The position numbers were made by a program, and so were the translations under genes. From assembly GCA_944325865.1 (NCBI GenBank), contig CALVBS010000002.1:248001-312000 (forward strand): a DNA stretch of 64,000 nucleotides, in the 5' to 3' direction. This document shows, piece after piece, positions 17,229 to 25,894 of the stretch. The DNA is from Candidatus Gastranaerophilales bacterium. GTDB taxonomy: Bacteria > Cyanobacteriota > Vampirovibrionia > Gastranaerophilales > Gastranaerophilaceae. Below the pieces are notes generated by a model. The model saw only the letters and a list, made by a program, of their open reading frames with translations. It ran no database searches and had not been told where the DNA came from. Each line of letters starts with the position of its first letter. The first letter of the stretch is position 1.

Positions 17229-18692
17229 ATGAACGAGCTTTTGAAAAAATCGGCTGCAGAACAAAGCAAAGCCATTAAAAATAAAGAAATTTCCGCAGTA
17301 GAACTTACAAATGCGGCATTTGACAGAATAGAAGAACTTGACGGGAAATTGGGTGCATTCAATTCTTTAACAAAAGATATTGCACTTAATACAGCAAAAA
17401 AAGTTGATGAAAAAATTGCAAAAGGTGAAGAGTTACCGCTGCTTGCAGGGGTTCCGCTCGCATTGAAAGATAACATGAATTTGAAAGGTTCAAAAACAAC
17501 AGCCTCTTCTAAAATTCTTGAAAACTTTGTTTCACCGTTCAATGCAACAGTTACCGAAAAATTACTCGGGAACTTGATTCCTATTGTAGGAAAAGCTAAT
17601 CTGGATGAATTTGCAATGGGTTCTTCAAACGAAAACTCGGCATTCAAAAAAGTTCATAACCCTTGGAATTTAAATAAAGTACCCGGCGGCTCTTCTGGCG
17701 GTTCCGCAGCCAGCGTGGCATCATGCGAGGCAACTCTTGCTCTAGGCTCGGACACAGGCGGTTCAATTCGTCTTCCTGCATCATTCTGCGGCATTGTCGG
17801 AATGAAACCTACATATGGAAGAGTTTCCCGTTACGGCTTAATTGCATTTGCGTCTTCATTAGACCAAATTGGCCCTTTTGCCAGAACAGTTGAAGATGCG
17901 GCAAATCTTCTTGAAGTTATTTCCGGCCACGACCCTCACGATTCAACCTCACTTAATCTGCCTGTCGAACATTATGCGGCACACCTCAACGACGATATTA
18001 AAGGGATGAAAGTCGGCGTAATTAAAGATTTGATGAGTGAAGGGCTTTCTGAAGATGTTCAAAAAGCAATAGAAAAAGCTATTGAAGATTACAAAAAATT
18101 AGGTGCTGAAATTGTAGAAGTTTCACTCCCGAAACTTAAATACTCAATCGGAATTTATTACATTCTGGCAACGGCTGAATGTTCATCAAACCTTGCAAGA
18201 TTTGACGGCGTAAGATACGGATACAGAACTCCTGAAGCCAAAAACCTTATGGAAATGTACACAAAAACCAGAGCAGAAGGTTTCGGTCCTGAAGTTAAAC
18301 GCCGTATAATGCTCGGAACTTATGCATTGTCATCAGGTTATTATGATGCATACTACAAAAAAGCACAACAGATGAGAGCATTGGTTACACAAGATTTTAT
18401 AGAAGCATTCAAAAAAGTTGACATCCTTATTTCACCAACCTGCCCGAACACGGCATTTGATTTGGGTGCAAAAGCTTCTGATCCGCTGCAGATGTACTTA
18501 ACCGATATTGCTACAATTTCTGCTAACCTTGCAGGTATTCCGGGGCTTAGCGTTCCTGCAGGATTTGACAGAGACGGAATGCCGATAGGTTTGCAAATTC
18601 TTGCTCCGCAATTACAGGAAAGCAGACTGTTTAATGCGGCTCATAAATTCGAACGGGCAAACGATTATTATCTGCAATTAGCAAAAATATAA
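17229..18692 (+). CDS. gatA: Asp-tRNA(Asn)/Glu-tRNA(Gln) amidotransferase subunit A
   Basis: A 487-residue amidase-signature protein. The Ser-cisSer-Lys triad is visible: K80 in PLALKDNMNLKG, S155 in VPGGSSGGSAA and S179 in GSDTGGSIRLPA. It releases ammonia from glutamine to amidate misacylated Glu-tRNA(Gln) or Asp-tRNA(Asn) in the GatCAB complex. gatB and gatC are not in this window, as is common when the subunits are dispersed. RBS AAGGAGAAATT precedes the ATG. A terminator follows. Full length, no anomalies. Confidence 0.97.
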   Translation: MNELLKKSAAEQSKAIKNKEISAVELTNAAFDRIEELDGKLGAFNSLTKDIALNTAKKVDEKIAKGEELPLLAGVPLALKDNMNLKGSKTTASSKILENFVSPFNATVTEKLLGNLIPIVGKANLDEFAMGSSNENSAFKKVHNPWNLNKVPGGSSGGSAASVASCEATLALGSDTGGSIRLPASFCGIVGMKPTYGRVSRYGLIAFASSLDQIGPFARTVEDAANLLEVISGHDPHDSTSLNLPVEHYAAHLNDDIKGMKVGVIKDLMSEGLSEDVQKAIEKAIEDYKKLGAEIVEVSLPKLKYSIGIYYILATAECSSNLARFDGVRYGYRTPEAKNLMEMYTKTRAEGFGPEVKRRIMLGTYALSSGYYDAYYKKAQQMRALVTQDFIEAFKKVDILISPTCPNTAFDLGAKASDPLQMYLTDIATISANLAGIPGLSVPAGFDRDGMPIGLQILAPQLQESRLFNAAHKFERANDYYLQLAKI

Positions 18693-18700
18693 TATTTTGT

Positions 18701-18732
18701 CAGGTGTGTCAAATGACACACCTGATTTTTTA
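18701..18732 (+). terminator. gatA terminator
   Basis: Perfect stem CAGGTGTGTC / GACACACCTG with loop AAAT, followed by ATTTTTTAAT. Confidence 0.9.
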
Positions 18733-18906
18733 ATCTTTCCCGAACTTGAATATACATTTTACCTGATAAAAGAAGATTACAGCCACATTTTATTTTATTA
18801 AATTCATCCTCACAATATGCAACCTTCATCATAAGACAAACATTGGACTAAAATGATATTATGTTACGTTTGTTACCTTTAATCCACACGTAAAGGAGAA
18901 GGAAAC

Positions 18907-19131
18907 TTAATCTTTATTCTTTACAAATTCAATATGATAGCCGAGAATTTTGGCGATAGCCTGACATTCTCGCAGGGTTAACGTATTTCGTCGTAACTTT
19001 CCATAAAGACTTCCTTTAGTACATTTCCTTTTCAGTTCAACTTCCAATTTTTCAGCAAGTTGAGGTACCGAAATATTATGTAAAACCAATAACGACTTTA
19101 TGTAATTTTTATTCTCATTTGGGTTATCCAT
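18907..19131 (-). CDS. Small HTH regulator, divergent from another XRE gene
   Basis: A 74-residue protein: SLLVLHNISVPQLAEKLEVELKRKCTKGSLYGKLRRNTLTLRECQAIAKILGYHIEFVKN. This is a single helix-turn-helix (Cro/CI-like, with an insertion between helices) and a short beta strand at the end. A DNA-binding regulator with no other domain. The 118-base gap to the divergent XRE gene at 19250 holds a consensus promoter and palindromes (separate entry). The two regulators could cross-regulate, like the CI/Cro switch, though no phage genes are near. Confidence 0.7.
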   Translation of the reverse strand: MDNPNENKNYIKSLLVLHNISVPQLAEKLEVELKRKCTKGSLYGKLRRNTLTLRECQAIAKILGYHIEFVKNKD

Positions 19132-19149
19132 ATTAATATTGTATTGTTA

Positions 19150-19214
19150 TTGACAATGTCTTACCACAAAAGTATAATTAAACACATTAGTGTTTATTTT
19201 GTCGCGTGTACGCG
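19150..19214 (+). promoter_or_regulatory. Consensus sigma-70 promoter with two palindromes
   Basis: TTGACA (19150-19155), exactly 17 bases, TATAAT (19173-19178): a full-consensus promoter pointing at the XRE gene at 19250. Directly downstream are AACACATTAGTGTT (19181-19194, arms of 5) and CGCGTGTACGCG (19203-19214, arms of 5), placed around the expected start of transcription, as repressor sites would be. Confidence 0.8.
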
Positions 19215-19249
19215 TCCGGAGTAAATAAATATTAAGGTTTGTACTTAAC

Positions 19250-19480
19250 ATGAAAGATGATATCGGCAAAAGATTAAAACAATTCCGTCTGGAAAGAGGA
19301 TTATCTCTTGAATACGTTGCAGAAAAAGTTGGAATATCCGTTAAAAAACTTGAAAGCATTGAATCCGATATCTGCAAAATTCGTTTTTTACTTCTTGCAC
19401 AGATCTGTGATGTATATGGTATTGATATCAAATTTCAAAGCAGAAAAAATGTTAAAAATCAAAAAGACCGCCACGTCTGA
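19250..19480 (+). CDS. Small XRE-family HTH regulator
   Basis: A 76-residue protein: DIGKRLKQFRLERGLSLEYV, AEKVGISVKKLESIESDICK, then a second helix pair. A classical single-domain XRE DNA-binding protein with a short basic tail. It is driven by a consensus promoter followed by palindromes that probably include its own operator. The terminator stem at 19461 begins inside the last codons. Divergent from the HTH gene at 18907. The ATG lacks a strong RBS. Confidence 0.8.
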   Translation: MKDDIGKRLKQFRLERGLSLEYVAEKVGISVKKLESIESDICKIRFLLLAQICDVYGIDIKFQSRKNVKNQKDRHV

Positions 19481-19492
19481 CGGTCTTTTTAT
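19461..19492 (+). terminator. Terminator overlapping the XRE gene end
   Basis: AAAAAGACCG / CGGTCTTTTT stem (with an inner CCACGTCTGA loop) and a T-run. The left arm lies in the last coding codons of the XRE gene. Confidence 0.8.
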
Positions 19493-19519
19493 TTATGAAT
19501 TTGGTTTTACTTTACTCAA

Positions 19520-20395
19520 TTAAAATGTAGAAACCGGTTTTTTCTGAACGGAAGCACCCGGAATTGACTGCCAGTTAGCTGCCATAATTTTCTTGAATGA
19601 TTTTAAAGCTGTATCTTCTAATTCACCAAGTTCTTCAGCTTCCATAATCAATTCTCTCAAAGGAAGCAATGCTCTCTGGTCTCTCAAAACACCGAGGGCA
19701 GCTGCGGCACCTGCTCTAACAAGTTCATTTTCGTTACGGTTTTTCATAACATCAATCAATGCAGGAACGGCTTTTGTATCATTCAACTTACCGAGTGAAG
19801 TAACCGCATAAATTCTTACGTTTACCCATTCGTCATACAACATATTAATAACTTTATCAACAGCCTTTTTGTTTCCGATTTCACCTAATGCTCTTGTAGC
19901 ATCACAACGTACATTAACTTTTTCGTGATCCAAAGATGCAATCAAAGCATCGGTTGCGACATCACCGATTTCGATTAAAGCATCGGTTGCAGTGATACAA
20001 ACCTGAGGATTTTCATCATTAAGAGCTTCAACAAGAGGTTCAACAACGATTGCACCGCCGAGACGACCCAAAGCACGGGCTGCACGGACTCTAACGTCAA
20101 CGTTTCTGTCTTCTCTTAAGGATTCAATCAAGTGAGTTGTAGCTTTAGAATCACCAAGTTCACCTAACGCACGGGCTGCATAAAGTCTTACGGAACCGTT
20201 TTTGTCATGTTTCAATACTTCAATTAACGGTTCAACAGCTTTAGAATCACCCATTTCGCCGAGGATACGGGCTGCGTTATATCTAACCTTTTCGGAATTA
20301 CTTGTTTTCAAATCCGTAAGTAATTCGTCAAATGATTTTTTAACCTGTTTTTTCTTACTGTTCACACTAATTGTCATTAAATTTTCCTCCGACAC
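19520..20395 (-). CDS. HEAT-repeat (PBS lyase-like) protein
   Basis: A 291-residue protein built almost entirely of seven or eight HEAT repeats of about 31 residues, each with the signature VR--AARALGELGD-KA---LIE-L--D (residues about 28-270). This is the short HEAT type also found in cyanobacterial phycobilin lyases and many scaffold proteins. There is no catalytic residue set; a protein-protein interaction role is most likely. RBS GGAGGAAAATTTA precedes the ATG. Single-gene unit. In a non-photosynthetic relative of Cyanobacteria, a phycobiliprotein role is not expected. Confidence 0.85.
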   Translation of the reverse strand: MSEENLMTISVNSKKKQVKKSFDELLTDLKTSNSEKVRYNAARILGEMGDSKAVEPLIEVLKHDKNGSVRLYAARALGELGDSKATTHLIESLREDRNVDVRVRAARALGRLGGAIVVEPLVEALNDENPQVCITATDALIEIGDVATDALIASLDHEKVNVRCDATRALGEIGNKKAVDKVINMLYDEWVNVRIYAVTSLGKLNDTKAVPALIDVMKNRNENELVRAGAAAALGVLRDQRALLPLRELIMEAEELGELEDTALKSFKKIMAANWQSIPGASVQKKPVSTF

Positions 20396-20718
20396 TACAA
20401 TTTATATTCTACACTTACACATTTATAAAAACATTTGTTAGAATATAATTGCCTTTTTACCTTCTATATATTAAATATTTGTAACAATTTAATTTACCGG
20501 TTATTTAAGTGTTTGTGATGTCTTCTTGATTGCTTTTGTTATGGGGATATGCAATCCATTAAGGGTAACACTGACACTTTATACTATAATCATAACACAT
20601 TTTTCATTTTTTGTGGTGGGTTAGTTGTACTATTTGTGCAAATTTAAAGTTTGTTTTTTTAACAAAATGTATCTTTCAATTATATTAGCATGTTTTCTGT
20701 AACATATTTTAATAAATA
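20396..20718. other. Intergenic region, leader of the HEAT-repeat gene
   Basis: About 320 bases between the HEAT gene (transcribed leftwards from 20395) and the end of the histidine kinase gene. It must hold the HEAT promoter; a TAGAATATAAAT stretch about 25 bases upstream of the start on the minus strand is a candidate -10. I see no gene and no strong hairpin. Confidence 0.4.
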
Positions 20719-22377
20719 CTACTTACTATGGATAGTAATAACAAACTCGCTGCCCTTACCAACTTCACTGTTTACAATAATTTTCCCGTTGTGCTTTTCA
20801 ATAATTTTTGCAGAAATCGCCAAACCAAGCCCAGTACCGACACCTACTCCTTTTGTTGTAAATCCTGCCGTAAAAATTTTTGAAATTTCATCTTCAGGAA
20901 TTCCTTTTCCGGTGTCTTTTATGCTCACAGTCATAGTTTCAGCCTCGTAAGATGTCGTAATTGTAATTTTACCTTTTCCCTCTATAGCTTGACAAGCATT
21001 GACCAGAATATTGGTAAATACTTGATTTAGCATATTCGGATAACATTTTATAAGAGGAAGTGTACCGTAATTTTTTACAATCTCTATCCTGTTTTTCGTT
21101 TCGTGACGGATTAATTCCAGCGTCAGGTCAAGCTCTTTGTTTATATCTGCCTCCTGAAGCTCCGCCTCATCAAGCCTTACGAATTTTTTCAACGAAACAA
21201 CTATATTGCTGATTCTCTGAATCGCTTCACTGTCTATCTGGTTGATTTCCTGCATCAGGTCTGCAATTTCCTTGTCCTGAATCTGCGGGATAAGCTTTGC
21301 AAGAATTCCGTTATTTGACTTAATCGAAGCCACCGGAGTATTGATTTCATGTGCTACTCCCGCAACAAGCTGGCCAAGAGATGCCATCTTTTCCGAATTT
21401 ATAAGTTGTAATTGTGTTTCTTTCAATTCTTTCAATGCAGTTTTAAGCTCTTTAACGGTTTGAATATTCTTCTGATACAGTTCTGCTCTTATAATCGCGT
21501 TACCGAGCTGAAAAGATATTGCCTCCAGAATCTCAAGTTCCTCCGAAAGTTCACGCTTTTGATAACTAAGCAAAACTATCACCCCGATTAGTTTTTGCAA
21601 GTGAAAAACCGGAACAACTATTCGCATAACAGACTGTTTATAAGGTTCCGCACCAACATATTCACGCATACATGGAATTACTGAAATTTCATTATTGCAA
21701 ATAGTGTTAAAAGTTTCATTATCAAAGGAAATCAGCGTGTCGGAATCAGTTTTTTTTGCCCCGTAAATTTCTATTATTTTAAATTCCTTATTAACTGTTT
21801 CGGCATAATATGCTTTGAATGCTCCAAACATCATAGCAAGTTCCGTGAGAGCAGATTTAAGAATTTTTGAAATATCCATAGACTCTCTTACGAGGTTGGA
21901 AACTTTGTTTATAAGGGCAATTCGGATTGCCTGTGACTGGGCTTTTTGTTTAATTTTTTGCAAATCTTCAACTTCTTCTTCCAATCTTGCACGTTCATTT
22001 TGAAGTTTTAGATTTTGTTTTTGAACCTTAGAAAGTTCGGCATTAGCACTCACATCAGAAAAGAAAAATATTGAATACTTTCCCTTTTTAATAACCGACA
22101 AATCATAATAAAGAATTTTTTCTCTGTTAAATTGATAAGAAACACACGCAAAAAAGTTCTCCCTGCATGTCAGTGCATGATAGATGGGAGAATAGTTTTC
22201 GATATTTTCACTGTTCAAGGGACAGATATCAAAGTTTGAATTATGGGAGAATTTTTTCAAGTTAGAAAATTCCGGAAACCAGCGTTTAAAAGTATAGTTT
22301 TGATAAACTACCTCTTTCCTGTCATTAATAATTAAAACCGCATCCCTAAATTGATTAAAAATATCAAATTTTTTCAT
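20719..22377 (-). CDS. Sensor histidine kinase (PAS-GAF-HisKA-HATPase)
   Basis: A 552-residue soluble histidine kinase. Order: PAS-like N-terminus (FRDAVLIINDRKEVVYQN), coiled coil at about 115-160 (LSKVQKQNLKLQNERARLEEEVED), GAF domain about 165-310, HisKA with VAGVAHEINTPVASIKSNNG (His343), and HATPase with NQVFTNILVNACQAI, DTGKGIPEDEI and GVGTGLGLAISAKI boxes. The signal is presumably cytoplasmic; there are no membrane segments. No response regulator is adjacent, so this is an orphan kinase. The start at 22377 is chosen from the PAS boundary; an in-frame ATG ten codons earlier exists, and neither has a clear RBS. Confidence 0.9.
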   Translation of the reverse strand: MKKFDIFNQFRDAVLIINDRKEVVYQNYTFKRWFPEFSNLKKFSHNSNFDICPLNSENIENYSPIYHALTCRENFFACVSYQFNREKILYYDLSVIKKGKYSIFFFSDVSANAELSKVQKQNLKLQNERARLEEEVEDLQKIKQKAQSQAIRIALINKVSNLVRESMDISKILKSALTELAMMFGAFKAYYAETVNKEFKIIEIYGAKKTDSDTLISFDNETFNTICNNEISVIPCMREYVGAEPYKQSVMRIVVPVFHLQKLIGVIVLLSYQKRELSEELEILEAISFQLGNAIIRAELYQKNIQTVKELKTALKELKETQLQLINSEKMASLGQLVAGVAHEINTPVASIKSNNGILAKLIPQIQDKEIADLMQEINQIDSEAIQRISNIVVSLKKFVRLDEAELQEADINKELDLTLELIRHETKNRIEIVKNYGTLPLIKCYPNMLNQVFTNILVNACQAIEGKGKITITTSYEAETMTVSIKDTGKGIPEDEISKIFTAGFTTKGVGVGTGLGLAISAKIIEKHNGKIIVNSEVGKGSEFVITIHSK

Positions 22378-22456
22378 AACATAATTATATAATATGCAAA
22401 ACAGCATAGCAATTTATTAAAAAGGTATAAAAAAATAAAAAACTAAATCAAAATTA

Positions 22457-23374
22457 CTAATTCAATATCAAATCAAAGGAAAGATTTTCCGCTATTGTTT
22501 GAATATTCATATTTAATTTATATTCTTTTTTTGCTTTTTCCACAATATTTATATCATTAATCAATTTCATTTTGAGTAATTTATTATCAAAGTTTGATTT
22601 AAGAAGTTCCGCCATATAATTCTGCATTTGAACAAAAATTTCAGACGGACTGTGCTCTTTTAACAATTCTGCAAGCTCATTGTTAAAATCAAGAACACGA
22701 TTCCTTTCAAGTTCCAGATAATTTTCCATTAAATTTTTGACGAGTGTAAAATCTCTCGGTTCATTCTTCATAGACGGAACAAAAAAACTCTGGCACCTTG
22801 AAACTATTGTTGTAAGAACATCAGACCTATCCTTTGCAAGAAAGAAAAATGTTGTTTTGAAAGGCGGTTCTTCAAAAGTTTTTAAAAGAGCATTTGCAGC
22901 CGCATCCGGAAAATTAATATCAGTCAACCCAGAAAGATTTCCATCCTTATCCCTGTCACAAAAAATCAACACTCTGTGATAATCAGACATTACCATTAAA
23001 TCTTTTCTAATCATTCTTGACTGATTTATTGAAATATTATTTCCTGCATTATTTGCATCTTCCGGTGCCCGATTATCAAAACGTGTAATGGTCAAAACAG
23101 CCGGATGCCGGTTTTCTCTAATCCATCTGCAATTCAAACAATCGCAATCAATATCATGCGTTCCGGTACAGTTAAGCATTCTTGCAATCTCCAGAGCAAG
23201 TTCATACTGACTGTCTATATCCGTGCCGTAAAACAAAATACAATGACCTATACTTTTATCCGAATTTGCAATACCGTTTGTAAAATATTTCGACAAAAAC
23301 GGATATTTTTTTCTTATGCCGACAGAATCAAGCGAATAAAAATTTTCCTGCTCTAAATTATCTGAAGAACGCAT
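22457..23374 (-). CDS. holB: DNA polymerase III delta' subunit (clamp-loader)
   Basis: A 305-residue AAA+ clamp-loader subunit: HCILFYGTDIDSQYELALEIA at the Walker A position (degenerate, as normal for delta'), a CTGTHDIDCDCLNC Cys cluster, VLIFCDRDKDG, ANALLKTFEEPPFKTTFFF and TTIVSRCQSF (SRC motif). It loads the sliding clamp with DnaX and HolA. The start is set at 23374, where GGAGGTGGAAA precedes ATG; a TTG start 8 codons earlier is possible. The start overlaps the end of holA by 17 bases, so the two clamp-loader genes are translationally coupled. Confidence 0.88.
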   Translation of the reverse strand: MRSSDNLEQENFYSLDSVGIRKKYPFLSKYFTNGIANSDKSIGHCILFYGTDIDSQYELALEIARMLNCTGTHDIDCDCLNCRWIRENRHPAVLTITRFDNRAPEDANNAGNNISINQSRMIRKDLMVMSDYHRVLIFCDRDKDGNLSGLTDINFPDAAANALLKTFEEPPFKTTFFFLAKDRSDVLTTIVSRCQSFFVPSMKNEPRDFTLVKNLMENYLELERNRVLDFNNELAELLKEHSPSEIFVQMQNYMAELLKSNFDNKLLKMKLINDINIVEKAKKEYKLNMNIQTIAENLSFDLILN

Positions 23375-24314
23375 TTTCCACCTCCGATTCAGGAGCAAAA
23401 GACTGTCCCGATTTTATTCTGTATTCGGCTTCCGTTAAATTTTGTTTCAGCTTAACCAGATCTTTTAACGTTGTTTTTTTCAATTTTTGCAAAGTTAGTT
23501 TCACAACATATTCATGCTGGCCCGTCAATCTTGACAATTCAAAAGGCGAGCATTCGGAAGATTTTGCCTTCAATATTATCCATCTTCTTAACATTGTCTG
23601 AAGTGTGGAAATTATTTCCAAAAAATGTTTTTTATCAAGCAGTTTCCGGTATTCTTTTAACGCTTTATCTTTCTGTCCTTCCATTAAGTAATCCGAAAAT
23701 GCAAACAAATCTTCGTTTGAAATACAATTTTCACGAACCATTTTTGCGGTAACGACATTTTCCGGATATGCCACAAGCTGCAATTTACCAAGTTCTGTAT
23801 CGAGCTGTCTCAAATTATTTCCGATTTGTGTAATCATTGCAGTCATGGCATCAGGCTCCATTTTTAATTTTTTAGATTTTGCCTGCTTATTTATCCATGC
23901 CTCAAGTTCGGCAGTTTTGTAAGAAGGAATAACCGGAAATTCTTTCGCATTATACTTAGCAAGAGTTTTAAAAAACTTCTTACGGCTGTCGAGCTTTTTG
24001 CCCTCATCACGTTTAAGTCGTGCGACAAAAACTATATCCAATCCATCAGAATTATTTTCAAGAGCAGAGGCGATTTCTTTTATCTCTTTATCGTCAAAAG
24101 TTTTTGAAAAATAATCAAGACAATTTATAATTATAAGCATTTTGCCAAACATCATAGGCTGGGTACGGAGAATTGAAATCAAATCTGGAAATTTCGGATT
24201 ATTATATGTTTTGCAGCTCATATCCGAAAAATTTTTATCCAAGCCGCATTTCAGCTTGTCTATTTCCGCATCAATATTAAAATCTTCTTCTCCATAGAAA
24301 AAATATACTGCCAT
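23358..24314 (-). CDS. holA: DNA polymerase III delta subunit
   Basis: A 318-residue protein: AVYFFYGEEDFNIDAEIDKL, QPMMFGKMLIIINCLDYFSK, RRWIILKAKS and QHEYVVKLTLQKLK, matching HolA, the clamp-opening subunit of the polymerase III clamp loader. It lacks a Walker A motif, as expected. The start is placed at MAVYFF (24314), the family start; six further residues are possible upstream. It is directly followed by, and overlaps, holB. Having holA and holB in one operon is uncommon but logical. Confidence 0.88.
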   Translation of the reverse strand: MAVYFFYGEEDFNIDAEIDKLKCGLDKNFSDMSCKTYNNPKFPDLISILRTQPMMFGKMLIIINCLDYFSKTFDDKEIKEIASALENNSDGLDIVFVARLKRDEGKKLDSRKKFFKTLAKYNAKEFPVIPSYKTAELEAWINKQAKSKKLKMEPDAMTAMITQIGNNLRQLDTELGKLQLVAYPENVVTAKMVRENCISNEDLFAFSDYLMEGQKDKALKEYRKLLDKKHFLEIISTLQTMLRRWIILKAKSSECSPFELSRLTGQHEYVVKLTLQKLKKTTLKDLVKLKQNLTEAEYRIKSGQSFAPESEVENAFFR

Positions 24315-24398
24315 AAAAATATTATATATCAAAACTGAACGATTGTTATAGGATTATATGTTCACTTTTTTATTGCGGAATAAAATAACAATTTTCCC

Positions 24399-24446
24399 TG
24401 CCTCCTTTTGTAAAGGAGGTGCCGCAATAGCGGCGGAGGATTTTTA
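24399..24446. repeat. Double-hairpin repeat, copy 1
   Basis: 48 bases identical to 24605-24652. The first hairpin is CCTCCTTT-TGT-AAAGGAGG; the second is GCCGC-AATA-GCGGC; then GGAGGATTTTTA. The downstream 60 bases are also similar between copies. Related single hairpins occur at 26567 and 56421. Confidence 0.85.
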
Positions 24447-24604
24447 CTCAATATAATTTCTAAAATGTAATTTATTTATTTTATTAATGTCTGTTCTTTC
24501 TCTTTATTGCAATGCTTCGCATTGCAAACCCAAATAATCTTGTAAAAAACACAGGTTTTTACCTTTCTGCCTCCATATTGGACGATACGCCGACAAAATT
24601 TTAT

Positions 24605-24652
24605 TGCCTCCTTTTGTAAAGGAGGTGCCGCAATAGCGGCGGAGGATTTTTA
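24605..24652. repeat. Double-hairpin repeat, copy 2
   Basis: Exact second copy of the 48-base core at 24399-24446, 206 bases downstream in the same orientation, again followed by an AT-rich flank similar to that of copy 1. Confidence 0.85.
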
Positions 24653-24771
24653 TTTAATATAATTGCTGAAATATAATTTTATTGACATCTATTCTTTCTT
24701 TTTCCTACACTACAAAAAATAAACATTATATGAAACTTTTGCTTTTAATCAAAAGACAAATTTTATATTTG

Positions 24772-24801
24772 CAAAAAAAAGAGGCTTAAGCCTCTTTTTT
24801 T
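24772..24801 (-). terminator. Glucokinase terminator
   Basis: AAAAAAAGAGGCTT / AAGCCTCTTTTTTT perfect stem, starting 3 bases after the stop codon of the gene at 24805. Confidence 0.88.
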
Positions 24802-24804
24802 ATC

Positions 24805-25758
24805 TTAGCTTTCAATCAATAAACTTGCCCCGATAACGCCTGCGGTATTACCAAGCTGAGCCGGAACAACTTCAACCGCATCACCGGCAACTTTCATTGC
24901 CCGTTTTTTGAGTGTTTCCTTTAACGGAATCATTAAAATATCACCTGCATCAGCTACCCCGCCGCCAACAATAATTTTTTGCGGATTAAGAAGGTTAACG
25001 GCACTTGCCATCCCGATTCCGATATATTCACCCATAATTGTAAAAATTCTTTTTGCAACCGGATCACCTGCCTTAGCCGCTTCACAGACAATATACGGGG
25101 TAATCGGAGTACTGCTTGCCATTTCACGAAACTTGGTGGATTTTCCGCCTCTGATGTAATCCTCTGCCATTGCAACAATAGAAGGACCTGACGCAAAAGC
25201 CTCCAAACATCCGGTATCACCGCATCCGCAAATAGGACCGTCATGCATCTGTAATTTGATATGACCGATTTCGCCTGCAGCGTTAGAAGCTCCTCTAACA
25301 AGTTTTCCGTTTACAATTAATCCTGAACCGATACCTGTTCCTACCGTAATACAAATTAAGTTTTCACAACCTTTACCTGCACCGTAATTTAACTCTCCAA
25401 GTGCAGCACATCTTACATCGTTATCAACCCTTGTAGGAATATGAAATTCATCCTCAATAAGCTTTGCAATAGGAACCTCAACCCATCCCGGAATGTTAGG
25501 GGCATTTCTTACGATACCTGCTTTATAGTCAACTTGCCCCGGAAAACCAAATCCGATACCTTCAATATTTTTCGGTTCAAGTTTAGTTTCCTTCATCAAG
25601 TCATAAATAGCCTGCTTTATATTATTAACAGTATATTCATAACCCATCTCCGCACGTGTAGGTACGGAGTTAGAATATATAATTTGACCTTTTTCGTTAA
25701 CCAGTGCAATCTTAACGTTAGTACCGCCAACATCAATACCAATTCTGTTTTTTACCAT
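24805..25758 (-). CDS. glcK: ROK-family glucokinase
   Basis: A 317-residue ROK kinase. Phosphate loop RIGIDVGGTNVKIALV; catalytic region RVDNDVRCAALGELNYGAG; VGTGIGSGLIVNG; zinc motif HIKLQ--- ... CGCGDTGCLEAFASG; C-terminal IIVGGGVADAG. It phosphorylates glucose (or a related hexose) with ATP to the 6-phosphate, feeding glycolysis together with the PPi-dependent phosphofructokinase encoded at 26619. RBS GGGAGTAACAAA precedes the ATG. It has its own terminator. Substrate within the ROK family cannot be fixed from sequence; glucose is most likely because there is no HTH domain. Confidence 0.9.
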   Translation of the reverse strand: MVKNRIGIDVGGTNVKIALVNEKGQIIYSNSVPTRAEMGYEYTVNNIKQAIYDLMKETKLEPKNIEGIGFGFPGQVDYKAGIVRNAPNIPGWVEVPIAKLIEDEFHIPTRVDNDVRCAALGELNYGAGKGCENLICITVGTGIGSGLIVNGKLVRGASNAAGEIGHIKLQMHDGPICGCGDTGCLEAFASGPSIVAMAEDYIRGGKSTKFREMASSTPITPYIVCEAAKAGDPVAKRIFTIMGEYIGIGMASAVNLLNPQKIIVGGGVADAGDILMIPLKETLKKRAMKVAGDAVEVVPAQLGNTAGVIGASLLIES

Positions 25759-25894
25759 TTTGTTACTCCCTTAATCTAGTGCTATTATAATAATAAAACA
25801 AACATATCAAATGAAAAATATGTTACAGAAGTATCATATTTTATCTGTCAATCATTTTTTGCCGCAAAAAATATAACAGCATAAATTTACTTTC

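Larger units (their letters stand above)
24315..24804. other. Intergenic region with a duplicated double-hairpin element
   Basis: About 490 bases without a gene between glucokinase and holA (both minus). It contains two copies of a repeat (24399-24446, 24605-24652) whose flanks also resemble each other over roughly 100 bases, and the glucokinase terminator at its left... that is, at its right edge near 24772. The rest is AT-rich and featureless. Confidence 0.6.
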
